64,000 nt of DNA from CAZQHK01 sp964593455 (lineage in GTDB: Bacteria > Muiribacteriota > CAYSPT01). Shown here piece after piece: positions 36,626 to 43,975 of the stretch. The notes under the pieces were generated by a model. It searched no databases, was not told the origin of the DNA, and saw only the letters and a program-made list of their open reading frames with translations. The translations under genes were made by a program, and so were the position numbers. How positions within the stretch are numbered: position 1 is the stretch's first letter; each line of letters begins with the position of its first letter. Where the stretch lies: NCBI GenBank assembly GCA_964593455.1, contig CAZQHK010000012.1, positions 47,453 to 111,452 on the forward strand. The letters are read 5' to 3'.

Positions 36626-36805
36626 GTCCCGTAATTTATTGAACATTTCTACTGCGAAATCAGATGCACAAGCATCTACGTTGTCGTGTTTGGAAAATGT
36701 ACTCAGCGTACCCTTTTGGTACGCCTCCGTGCATTTCCCGGCACACTCCTTGTAGCTGCAGGCGCCTCTGACTTCTCGTTACGAAAGTTCAATAAATTAC
36801 GGGAC
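36626..36805. repeat. Inverted-repeat element, copy A
   Basis: GTCCCGTAATTTATTGAAC (36626-36644) is repeated inverted and perfectly at 36787-36805. The interior has hairpins GATGC-ACAA-GCATC and CGTACC-CTTTT-GGTACG, then a 3' box CACTCCTTG..(5)..GCAGGC and CTCGTTACGAAA. The interior is clearly related to that of copy B at 52447-52627, while the terminal repeats are unrelated in sequence. No coding frame is credible. Confidence 0.75.
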
Positions 36806-36958
36806 AATTTTTAAGTTTTCGGGAGCTTCGGTTATGTGCCTTGCATCTGATACGGTCTGCAACACCTCGCTACGAGAATTATAAAAACATCGAGACAAAG
36901 TGGAATATTAAAAGTGTCAACATGGAGGTTTAGCGTGAGCCGGGTGGCTACACTTTGC

Positions 36959-36976
36959 TTTCTACGCTGCTTACTT
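36959..36976 (+). repeat. Dispersed intergenic 18-mer, copy 2
   Basis: TTTCTACGCTGCTTACTT, two differences from copy 1 (2749-2766). Confidence 0.5.
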
Positions 36977-37030
36977 ATACATCTCAATCTCATTAATCTC
37001 AACTTAACGATGTTTCTTTTTAACTCAGGT

Positions 37031-37092
37031 CCGTTAACAGGTGTAGTTCTTCGCTCGGCTGTTCGCTGAAGCGAAAGCGCCGAGTTTAACGG
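37031..37092. repeat. CTCGGC hairpin family, copy 1, with outer inverted repeat
   Basis: GCTCGGC (37053-37059) pairs with GCCGAGT (37079-37085) with one G-T pair, and an inner TTCGCT/AGCGAA stem follows. An outer CCGTTAA/TTAACGG repeat encloses it. Read on the minus strand it is related to hairpins at 40482-40513 and 40801-40831. Confidence 0.6.
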
Positions 37093-37162
37093 AAGTTTAC
37101 TTTAGGTTCTGTTATTATAGTGATGAAACAGATGATGATCATTGTTGAAAACGGTGGGTTTT

Positions 37163-38419
37163 ATGAAAGCGGTGGAAAAGTATCTCAGGTCACGAAAACT
37201 GAGTGGGCCCTGGCTCATCGAGGGTGAGTGCAGAAACGATTTTTCGGGAGCGGTTGTTATTCCCGCTTTGGCGGAAAAGGATCTCTTCAAAACCCTTGGT
37301 GGTCTCGCTGAAAATCCGCCCGATGTCCTGAATGAATTTTTAGTCCTGGTGGTGGTCAACAATCGTCTCGACAGCAGGGCGGAAGATAAGGCTCTCAATG
37401 CGGAAACACTCAAACAGTTGAAGGATTTCCGTGAAACCATAGAGCACCTGAATCTGGCCTGGGTGGATGCCGTATCTCCCGGTTGTGAGCTTCCGCACAA
37501 AGGGGGTGGGGTGGGCATGGCCCGCAAGATCGGATTCGACCTGGCCCTGGAAAAGCTCGGCTGCCGGGCATCCGCCGTGCTGGTGTCACTCGACGCGGAT
37601 ACGCTTGTCCGCCCTGACTATCTGCCTGCCCTGGTTAGCCATTTTCATGATTCTTCCCGGCCTGGTGGAGCGGTTATACCATACTGTCACCAGCCGGGCC
37701 GGACGCCGGCGGAAGAACGTGCCATACAGCGCTATGAACTCTTTTTGCGATCCTATGTTCTAGGCCTTTCTCTGGCAGGTTCCCCGTACGCATTTCACAC
37801 CATCGGGAGCGCCATGGCCTGTCGGGCCAAAGACTATGCCAGGATAGGGGGCATGAACTGCCGGCAGGCCGGCGAGGATTTCTATTTTCTCCAACAGTTG
37901 GCTAAAACCTGTGGAGTGGATGAAGTTGATGGCACTATGGTTTATCCTTCAGCCCGTCCGTCACACCGGGTTCCGTTCGGTACCGGCCGCAGTGTCTCCC
38001 GGGTCCTGGCAGGTGAATTGGAGGCGGTGCTGTTTTATCATCACGAGTGTTTTGCGGTTCTCAAAGACTGGCTTGATTGTATCAGGGGAGGATGGGAACT
38101 GGATGGTCCAGAAATCGTTTCCCGGGCGGAAAAAATCTCTCCGGATCTCGGTACATATCTTATTAAACGTAATTTTGTCGGAATTTGGACGGGACTCAAA
38201 CGCAATCATCCGGGCCGCGAAGCTTTGCTGAAAGCCTTTCATGTATGGTTCGATGCTTTAAAAACCATGAAATTGATACATCATCTCAGTGCGAGCCCTT
38301 TCCCGCGCATGGGACCGGAGAATATGCTCCAAGGACTATTTCGGTGGGCTGACCTTTCCCCGTCTTCCACTATCAAAGAACAACTGGCGATATTGCGGTC
38401 ATATCAGATAAAAAATTAA
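37163..38419 (+). CDS. Family 2 glycosyltransferase
   Basis: The product has 418 residues and a GT-A fold: AVVIPALAEKDLFKTL near the start, the metal-binding SLDADT at about 148, GSAMACRAKDYARIGGMN and GEDFYFLQQLAK as the acceptor-side ED motif, and RPSHRVPFGTGRSV. There is no membrane segment, so it acts in the cytoplasm or at the inner membrane face. Donor and acceptor sugars are unknown. Its position just after the flagellin array makes flagellin glycosylation possible, but a repeat-rich region and a terminator separate them. ATG 37163 has only a weak ribosome site (GGTGGG); TTG 37142 is the alternative start. Confidence 0.82.
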   Translation: MKAVEKYLRSRKLSGPWLIEGECRNDFSGAVVIPALAEKDLFKTLGGLAENPPDVLNEFLVLVVVNNRLDSRAEDKALNAETLKQLKDFRETIEHLNLAWVDAVSPGCELPHKGGGVGMARKIGFDLALEKLGCRASAVLVSLDADTLVRPDYLPALVSHFHDSSRPGGAVIPYCHQPGRTPAEERAIQRYELFLRSYVLGLSLAGSPYAFHTIGSAMACRAKDYARIGGMNCRQAGEDFYFLQQLAKTCGVDEVDGTMVYPSARPSHRVPFGTGRSVSRVLAGELEAVLFYHHECFAVLKDWLDCIRGGWELDGPEIVSRAEKISPDLGTYLIKRNFVGIWTGLKRNHPGREALLKAFHVWFDALKTMKLIHHLSASPFPRMGPENMLQGLFRWADLSPSSTIKEQLAILRSYQIKN

Positions 38420-38522
38420 GCTTGCCATATCGTATTAGGACATATATTATGTGTTTATAGTACTAAAATTAAGTCAACCCATATAGAGTGTCGGTGAGTA
38501 TCCAGTAGGGGGAGGACGTGTC

Positions 38523-38889
38523 ATGAAGCAAATGATATCGATTGATTATGAAATTCTTGGCAATGTTGTAGTTATCAGGCCGCCAACTGACATTGATACC
38601 GTCTGTTCGGTGAGTTTTCAGGAAACCTTGAGGTCCCTGGCAAACAAGGGATNNNNNNNNNNNNNNNNNNNNNNNNNNNNNNNNNNNNNNNNNNNNNNNN
38701 NNNNNNNNNNNNNNNNNNNNNNNNNNNNNNNNNNNNNNNNNNNNNNNNNNNNACCGTCTGTTCGGTGAGTTTTCAGGAAACCTTGAGGTCCCTGGCAAAC
38801 AAGGGATCTTGTCCATCACCAAGTCGATCGACCTGGACAAAGACATTGCCATCTATCAGACACTGGAAGAGGCGCTTGAGAAGCACTAA
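38523..38889 (+). CDS. STAS-domain protein (anti-sigma factor antagonist type), interrupted by an assembly gap
   Basis: The start is well supported: ATG 38523 behind GGGGGAGGACG. The first 43 residues (ISIDYEILGNVVVIRPPTDI, SVSFQETLRSLANKG) match the opening strands and helix of a STAS domain. After the gap, another frame reads ILSITKSIDLDKDIAIYQTL then EEALEKH and a stop at 38887-38889, the usual STAS end. The central strand and phosphorylatable Ser region, about 50 residues in relatives, is missing. Joining the duplicated 55-bp gap edges would shift the frame. The intact gene is therefore expected in the organism but is not assembled here. Likely role: partner-switch control of a sigma factor. 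Confidence 0.75.
38654..38752. other. Assembly gap (99 N) with 55-bp duplicated edges
   Basis: The 55 bases before the gap (38599-38653) are repeated exactly after it (38753-38807). A perfect 55-base overlap is what a k=55 graph leaves when two contigs share a terminal k-mer. The gap falls within the STAS gene. Confidence 0.9.
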
Positions 38890-38917
38890 TCGCTCAAAAT
38901 TAGGAGAGAAAAGTTTT

Positions 38918-40124
38918 TTGAAAAAAAACAATGTTATTCTCGCTCTTCTTATTGTTTTCCTGGTACCCGTTTGCGTGCGTGCGTTTGCGCCACAGGCAGG
39001 CCCGCGGGATTTCAAGTTTGAACGGCAAATCATTACCGTTCCCGGTGAAGAAATAATGGATACCTGGACCAGCTTTCAACGTTGGAGCCGGGGGGTATGG
39101 ACCGTCAGGTGGAATCCCCGCACCGGGGTGCCTCTTTCAATTCTGGGAGCAGGCAATATACGCAACCGTGACCGTGATCCGGTGAAAATCGCCCGGACGT
39201 TTCTTCGTGAGACCTCTTCTTTTTTTCGTTTTCGGGATGAACTCGAATATCTGGTTCTCAAGCGGGTGATCAGCTCCGGTGGAAGTCAGTCTTCCGCATA
39301 TGAAAAAAGCCACTGATTTCAAAGGGCTGTATATCCGTGTGTTCAACGAAGACGTGAAGGACGCCTCCGAAGAGAGTGGCCGGTATTTCTATGATCCCGA
39401 TAACACGCATTTCGATGAGGTTATGGCCTATCATCATGTTAACCTGATTCACGATTACTTTGCCGCGCTTGGTTTCCACGGTCTCGATAAGGCGAAACTG
39501 AAGGCCAAAGTTCACGTCGGCACCGACTTCGATAACGCGTACTTTGACCCCTGGCACGGCGGATTCTTTTTTGCTGACGGGAAAAAACTGAACGACCTGG
39601 CTAAGGAAGCCGGCGTAATTTACCACGAGTACACGCATGCCGTGACCAGGAAAATAAACAGCCTTCGTTATGGCGAGGCCGGTGCTATGAACGAGGCGTT
39701 TTCCGATTATTTTGCATGTACCCAGGATGAAGAACCTATGATCGGCGAGTACTGTTGCGAACGGTTGGAACGTGAGTGTTTTCGTGATCTGGAAAGCACC
39801 AAGCACTACCCCGAGGACATTCAGCACGAACCGCACAAGGACGGTGAGATTTACGGTTCCACCCTGTGGGATCTGCGAATAGCTCTGGGCAAAGAGGTCA
39901 CGGATCTGTTGGTTCACCGCAGCCGCTACCACCTGAGAACCGGCGCCAAGTTCGTGGACGGCCTAAAGGCCCTGGTGGCCGTGGACCTCGATTTTTTTAA
40001 AGGGGAGCACGAGGAAACCATCCGCCAGGTGTTCGCCGGACGCGGGATAAATACTGGCGGCCGGTCACTGGTTGATTTATTGCTCGAAAAGCGTTTTATC
40101 AGGCTTCTTGAACAATCCCGGTAA
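38918..40124 (+). pseudogene. Thermolysin/fungalysin-type metalloprotease, frameshifted with an apparent internal deletion
   Basis: Part 1 (38918-39316, TTG start behind AGGAGAGAAAAG) has a signal peptide (NNVILALLIVFLVPVCVRAFA) and an FTP-type propeptide (WNPRTGVPLSILGAGNIR, VKIARTFLRETSSFFRF). It stops soon after EYLVLKRVISSGG. Part 2 (open from 39270 in another frame to 40124) starts near the region before the catalytic domain and contains FDEVMAYHHVNLIHDYF, the zinc motif HEYTHAV and GAMNEAFSDYFAC. The PepSY-like part of the propeptide and the start of the mature enzyme, some 150-200 residues in relatives, are absent at the junction near 39270-39316. Either the gene is inactivated or the assembly has collapsed here; the neighbouring STAS gap makes the second plausible. 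Confidence 0.75.
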
Positions 40125-40223
40125 GCTCTTCGAAGAAAAAGGACACAGTATGGTGGGCAGACGGCGGATTAGAGGACTGATCGTCCACGTATCGTTACGT
40201 CACTTTACTTCAATCACTCTTTT

Positions 40224-40343
40224 TTAACTTTCACTTTTCGGGGCCGCAGGTCCTTGGCCGATTTTGGGTTTTGATGCCATCTTGAGAGCTTGGATAGCTT
40301 TGGCCAGTGACAATGAAGCAAATATAGGGCTGGTCTTGATCAT
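40224..40343 (-). CDS. Small protein (39 aa) with strong translation signals
   Basis: Read on the minus strand, AAGGAGGT (40358-40351) lies seven bases before ATG 40343, and 39 codons follow to TAA. The product starts MIKTSPIFASLSLAKAIQAL and ends PKIGQGPAAPKSES: an amphipathic helix with an Ala/Leu/Ile face and Lys residues, then a Gly/Pro-rich polar tail. There is no signal peptide or Cys. It matches no family I know. An AT-rich upstream region contains TTGACG with TATTTT 18 bp away as a possible promoter. It could be a regulatory or membrane-active peptide. The near-perfect ribosome site argues against chance. Confidence 0.55.
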   Translation of the reverse strand: MIKTSPIFASLSLAKAIQALKMASKPKIGQGPAAPKSES

Positions 40344-40481
40344 TGTCTCCACCTCCTTGTGGTATGACATAGGGTAAAAATAACTTCCTATTATCATTAT
40401 CGTCAAAAACCTTGAAAAAATTAACGATTTGATTGTAATTAAATAATATTTATTCTTTACTGCTATTGTTTTCATGACAAA

Positions 40482-40513
40482 ACTCGGCGCCTTTGCTTGC
40501 AAACCAGCCGAGT
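40482..40513 (+). repeat. CTCGGC hairpin family, copy 2
   Basis: ACTCGGC ... GCCGAGT, with interior GCCTTTGCTTGCAAACCA. Compared with copy 3 the outer pair is A-T instead of G-C, a compensatory change. Confidence 0.65.
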
Positions 40514-40592
40514 GATGGAAAGACACTCGCACCCGGATCTGTGTAAAAAAAAAGCTTCGTTTTCGAAGTTTGAGATTGAAGATTAAGATAAT

Positions 40593-40610
40593 AAGCAAGT
40601 AGCGTAGAAA
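40593..40610 (-). repeat. Dispersed intergenic 18-mer, copy 3
   Basis: On the minus strand the sequence is identical to 2749-2766 (TTTCTACGCTACTTGCTT). Confidence 0.6.
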
Positions 40611-40800
40611 AAGGATCCCATGAGGTCTCTCCGGTCCTAATCATCTCGCGACATTGTTCAGTATTAAAGTCTATCTGTAGCCACTCCAAGAACCACGCTT
40701 TTCCACTTCCTCTTCACCAACAACAATGTCCTTCTCACTCTTCTCCACCCAGCACACGATCTTTCTCTCTCCTTCTTCTTTACAACCAAATTCCTACCAA

Positions 40801-40831
40801 GCTCGGCGCCTTTGCTTGCAAACAGCCGAGC
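40801..40831 (+). repeat. CTCGGC hairpin family, copy 3
   Basis: GCTCGGC ... GCCGAGC, with interior GCCTTTGCTTGCAAACA, one base shorter than copy 2. It is followed by GAAG, as copy 1 is on the minus strand. Confidence 0.65.
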
Positions 40832-40940
40832 GAAGTAAGACATCCGTCCCTAAACAATATAAGTCGAAGCATCTTCTTATGAGTCCTTCATTAAAACAAG
40901 TGTTTACTTGAGGTTTGGAGTTTCTGTACGAGGGCATAGG

Positions 40941-41011
40941 TCGTGGATTTGCCAGGGATGGCAAATCCGCGAGCGGGACTCGAACGAAGGCGCGCCAGGA
41001 TGGCAAGCGCC
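40941..41011. repeat. Two adjacent palindromes with GGAT loops
   Basis: The first, 40941-40972, has a 13-bp stem (TCGTGGATTTGCC, one G-T pair) around AGGGAT. The second, 40989-41011, pairs GGCGC and GCC with GGC and GCGCC around AGGAT. On the opposite strand the loops read ATCC(C)T, like the ATCC hairpins at 21621-21657. They lie upstream of the oppC-like gene, whose frame happens to be open through them. Confidence 0.6.
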
Positions 41012-41101
41012 GTGAGTGTTCCTCGGGAAGAAGCTCCGAACCTCAGCAAAACAAAAAAACCAAAGACTCAAAAGAACCCGTTGCGGAGACCAACGCTTGA
41101 C

Positions 41102-42007
41102 ATGGAGCAACCTCGCACGTATTCTGATGTTATGACTCCGAAACGCTCCTCCGGTTACCAGACTTTCTGGAAATCAACCACCCGGCGGTTTTTAGGTGAC
41201 CGGCGGGCACTCCTGGGACTCTGTGCCATGGGCCTAATGATTTTTTTGGCGCTCTTCGCGCCGCTGGTGGCTCCTCAGGAACCGGGGGAAATACGAATTG
41301 CGGACCGTTTTCTCTCTCCCGGTCCCGGCCGCTGGTTGGGTACCGATGACTGTGGCCGGGATGTCTTGAGCCGGATTATATACGGCAGCCGGGTTACGCT
41401 GGCGGTAGGTATCTTGTCTGTGGTTATCTACTCGATGGTCGGTATCGTTATCGGGATGGCTGCCGGATACTGCGGAGGTATCATTGATTTTCTGCTGACC
41501 CGTTTAATAAACGTTTTTATGTGCTTTCCATCATTCTTTTTGGCTTTAGCTGCACTGTCGGTTGTTGAGCGGAATGTTATCAATCTAGTACTTGTCATAT
41601 CTCTCACGGGATGGCCATCCCTGGCCCGTATAGTCAAGACCGAAGTCAAGCGTTTGATGAGAATGGAGTTTGTGTCTGCTGCCCGTATGACCGGTGCCGG
41701 GACGACTTCGCTGCTGCTCAGGCATGTATTGCCCAACCTGGCCGGACCCGTGATTGTGGCCGCCACCCTCGGGGTAGGTGGAGCTATTCTGATCGAGTGT
41801 GGTTTAACATTTATCGGGATTGGTCTTCCGCATGATATTCCCAGTTGGGGCCAGCTTTTAGCAGCTGGCCGGGAAGCTATCCAATACGCCTGGTGGTTGG
41901 CGCTTTTCCCGGGGATAGCCATCCTCGGCTCGGTGGCTGGGTGCAATATGATCGGTGAGAGTCTGCGTGATGCCCTGGACCCCAGGTTTGGGATCGATGG
42001 AGTGTGA
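41102..42007 (+). CDS. Peptide ABC transporter permease, OppC/DppC type, second system
   Basis: The product has 301 residues, the normal family length, unlike the enlarged OppC-like protein at 20074. TM1 is LLGLCAMGLMIFLALFAPLV; core motifs are RWLGTDDCGRDVLSRIIYGS, the EAA loop KTEVKRLMRMEFVSAARMTGAG, PSWGQLL and LRDALDPRFG. I start it at ATG 41102. The frame continues upstream to 40943, but that part is a Lys/Arg-rich translation of palindromic repeats. No OppB-type permease or binding protein lies nearby, so it must work with a partner encoded elsewhere, perhaps at 18629. It overlaps or nearly abuts the ATPase gene. Confidence 0.88.
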   Translation: MEQPRTYSDVMTPKRSSGYQTFWKSTTRRFLGDRRALLGLCAMGLMIFLALFAPLVAPQEPGEIRIADRFLSPGPGRWLGTDDCGRDVLSRIIYGSRVTLAVGILSVVIYSMVGIVIGMAAGYCGGIIDFLLTRLINVFMCFPSFFLALAALSVVERNVINLVLVISLTGWPSLARIVKTEVKRLMRMEFVSAARMTGAGTTSLLLRHVLPNLAGPVIVAATLGVGGAILIECGLTFIGIGLPHDIPSWGQLLAAGREAIQYAWWLALFPGIAILGSVAGCNMIGESLRDALDPRFGIDGV

Positions 42008-42011
42008 TAGG

Positions 42012-42974
42012 GTGAACCAGCCACTGCTTGAGATTGACGATCTGGCCGTAGCTATGGTTTCCAACTCACAATTGGGCGATCACTCCAGACATGTGCTGGA
42101 CAGTATATATATTTCCATCAATCCGGGAGAATCGGTCGGTTTGATTGGAGAATCAGGCGCCGGTAAGACCATGTTATCCCGGGCCATATTCAGAGTATTA
42201 CCAGAAACCGGAGCGCGTATTGTCAAGGGCGGTATATATTTTCGAGGCAGGAATCTGCTTAACACCCCGCCCGCGGCTTTTAGAGATTTGCTCGGGACCA
42301 GGATATCGCTTCTGTTCCAGGAACCCTCGATGGCACTCGACCCGGTTTTCACTATCGGTGATCAGATGGTTGAAACGGTCATGGCTCATGCTGAGCTTAA
42401 CGCCGATGAAGCGCTTGGCCTGGTCAAGGATTGGCTACGGCGGGTAGGTCTGGCCGAACCTGATCGGGTTATTACTTCCTATCCGTTTGAACTTTCTGGT
42501 GGGATGCTGCAACGTTCGGCACTCGCCCAGTCTCTTTTACTGAGACCGGAACTGCTGGTGGCTGACGAACCGACTACGGCACTGGACGCCAGCTTGAAAG
42601 TAGTTGTGCTCGAGTTGCTTGACCGTTTGAGAACCGAGCTTAATATGTCACTTCTCCTGGTTTCCCACGATCTAGCGGCTGTGGCCTGGTGTTGTGAAAG
42701 GACATTGGTTATCATTTCCGGTGTGTTGGTAGAAGAAGGACCGACCCGAAAAATTTTAACCGATCCCGTTCATCCTTACACCAGAGAACTGCTGGCCAAC
42801 GGTCAGAGAAAGACCGGACCGGTACGACCGTACCACCCGGTGCCGGTGCAGTCCGGAACCTGTCCATTTATTCCACGGTGTGGTAAGTCCGTCGAGGCGT
42901 GCCGGAAAGATATACCTCCATGGAAAGTTCTATCGCCGAATCACCGGGTACGATGCTATGCCACCAATTCTTGA
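42012..42974 (+). CDS. Peptide ABC transporter ATP-binding protein, OppD/DppD type, second system
   Basis: The product has about 320 residues. GTG 42012 follows TGGAG and gives the usual opening NQPLLEIDDL; ATG 41997, overlapping the permease gene, is the alternative. Motifs: Walker A GESGAGKT, Q-loop LLFQEPSMALDP, signature LSGGMLQR, Walker B LLVADEPTTALD, H-loop VSHDLA. The C-terminal oligopeptide extension has HPYTRELL and cysteines (TCPFIPRC, ACRK, RCYA). It is clearly diverged from the first system's OppD, so this is not a recent duplication. Confidence 0.88.
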   Translation: MNQPLLEIDDLAVAMVSNSQLGDHSRHVLDSIYISINPGESVGLIGESGAGKTMLSRAIFRVLPETGARIVKGGIYFRGRNLLNTPPAAFRDLLGTRISLLFQEPSMALDPVFTIGDQMVETVMAHAELNADEALGLVKDWLRRVGLAEPDRVITSYPFELSGGMLQRSALAQSLLLRPELLVADEPTTALDASLKVVVLELLDRLRTELNMSLLLVSHDLAAVAWCCERTLVIISGVLVEEGPTRKILTDPVHPYTRELLANGQRKTGPVRPYHPVPVQSGTCPFIPRCGKSVEACRKDIPPWKVLSPNHRVRCYATNS

Positions 42975-43971
42975 ACTGAAAAATGTGAGCAAACGGTTTC
43001 CTTTGGACGGGGGGGGGACCACTGGCAATCATTTGTTTGCTGTCAACCGGGTCGATATATCTATCGAACAAGGAGAAGTTGTCGGCCTGATGGGTGAGAG
43101 CGGCGCCGGCAAAACTACGGTGGCCAGAATAGCATCGTGTCTGATTTCACCTGATTGCGGCCGGGTAGTATTCGATGGCAACGAGGTAAGATCATTCTCC
43201 GCCAAAACCCTGCAGCGGCAAATATGGCCTCGTCTCCAGATGGTGTTCCAGAATATTTCAGGTGCTTTTGATCCCCGGTTTACTATAGCCGAAACCTTGC
43301 GTGAGGCTGTCGAATTCAGCGGGTGTAAGAAAAACGAATGTCATGTCCGGGCAGTTGAATTGCTCCGGGAAGTTGAGCTCGATGATACTCATCTCCACCG
43401 CTTTCCCCATGAACTTTCCACCGGAGAACGGCAGCGTATCGGGTTAGCTCGGGCCATGGCGGTATCACCGGAATTGATTATCCTGGATGAACCGCTGTCG
43501 GCTCTCGATCTCACGGCCTCAGCGAAAATTTTGAAACTCCTCAAGAGATTGAAAGAGTGTCACACCCTGTCGTATCTCGTGGTCACGCATGAACTTGCAA
43601 CCCTGGCCGTAATAGCCGACCGTATCGGAGTGATGATGGATGGCCGGATTGTTGAAATAGCTTCTACAAAGGACATTTTAGAGAATCCGGTTCATCCCTA
43701 TACGCAGTACCTGGTTCAGTCTTCAAAACGATTGAAAACGGCCCTTGAAGATGGTGCTAGACCGGTGAATCGGGACGAGGACGAGCTTTCGCATCCACCG
43801 GCCGGACACAAATATATTCCGGGTTCCGGGGATTCTGGAAGTGATGGATCCTGTTCTTATGCCGGTGTTTGTCCGCGCTCACTCAACACCTGTTTTCATG
43901 AGCGGCCTTTTCTGGTAAAAATCAGCTCCGGGCATCTGGTGGCTTGTCATTGTCGGGGACGGCAGGAATGA
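42958..43971 (+). CDS. Peptide ABC transporter ATP-binding protein, OppF/DppF type, second system
   Basis: The product has 337 residues from ATG 42958, overlapping the previous gene by 17 bases; the frame is open further upstream but PPILELKNVSKRF is the usual start. Motifs: Walker A GESGAGKTT, Q-loop MVFQNISGAFDPR, Walker B LIILDEPLSALD and H-loop VTHELA. The ABC signature is altered (LSTGERQR instead of LSGGQRQR). The C-terminal region has the Cys set (SCSYAGVC, TCFH, ACHC) preceded by a Gly/Ser/Asp-rich insert. Confidence 0.87.
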   Translation: MPPILELKNVSKRFPLDGGGTTGNHLFAVNRVDISIEQGEVVGLMGESGAGKTTVARIASCLISPDCGRVVFDGNEVRSFSAKTLQRQIWPRLQMVFQNISGAFDPRFTIAETLREAVEFSGCKKNECHVRAVELLREVELDDTHLHRFPHELSTGERQRIGLARAMAVSPELIILDEPLSALDLTASAKILKLLKRLKECHTLSYLVVTHELATLAVIADRIGVMMDGRIVEIASTKDILENPVHPYTQYLVQSSKRLKTALEDGARPVNRDEDELSHPPAGHKYIPGSGDSGSDGSCSYAGVCPRSLNTCFHERPFLVKISSGHLVACHCRGRQE

Positions 43972-43975
43972 TTTC

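Larger units (their letters stand above)
36279..37162. other. Repeat-rich intergenic region after the flagellin array
   Basis: No supportable gene lies in this 884-bp stretch. In order it holds: a GC hairpin (36293-36319), a 10-bp hairpin (36434-36470), an inverted flagellin-start fragment (36576-36590), an intrinsic terminator (36595-36625), a 180-bp element with 19-bp perfect terminal inverted repeats (36626-36805), an 18-mer repeat copy (36959-36976) and a CTCGGC hairpin copy (37031-37092). Confidence 0.6.
40344..41101. other. Repeat-rich intergenic region
   Basis: This 758-bp stretch has no convincing gene. It contains two copies of a CTCGGC hairpin (40482-40513, 40801-40831), an exact minus-strand copy of the dispersed 18-mer (40593-40610), and paired hairpins with GGAT loops (40941-41011). 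A minus frame at 40450-40689 crosses the hairpins, lacks a ribosome site and is not called. Confidence 0.6.

Noticed and set aside
38765..38917. Apparent fusion of the STAS fragment to the protease signal peptide
   Set aside because: The frame exists only because of the gap edge; the protease has its own TTG start with AGGAG, and the STAS end lies in another frame.
40450..40689. 79-codon minus-strand frame
   Set aside because: Crosses a hairpin copy and the 18-mer repeat, with no ribosome site.
40943..41101. 53-codon N-terminal extension of the second OppC-like gene
   Set aside because: Lys/Arg-rich translation of two palindromes; the family starts at ATG 41102.
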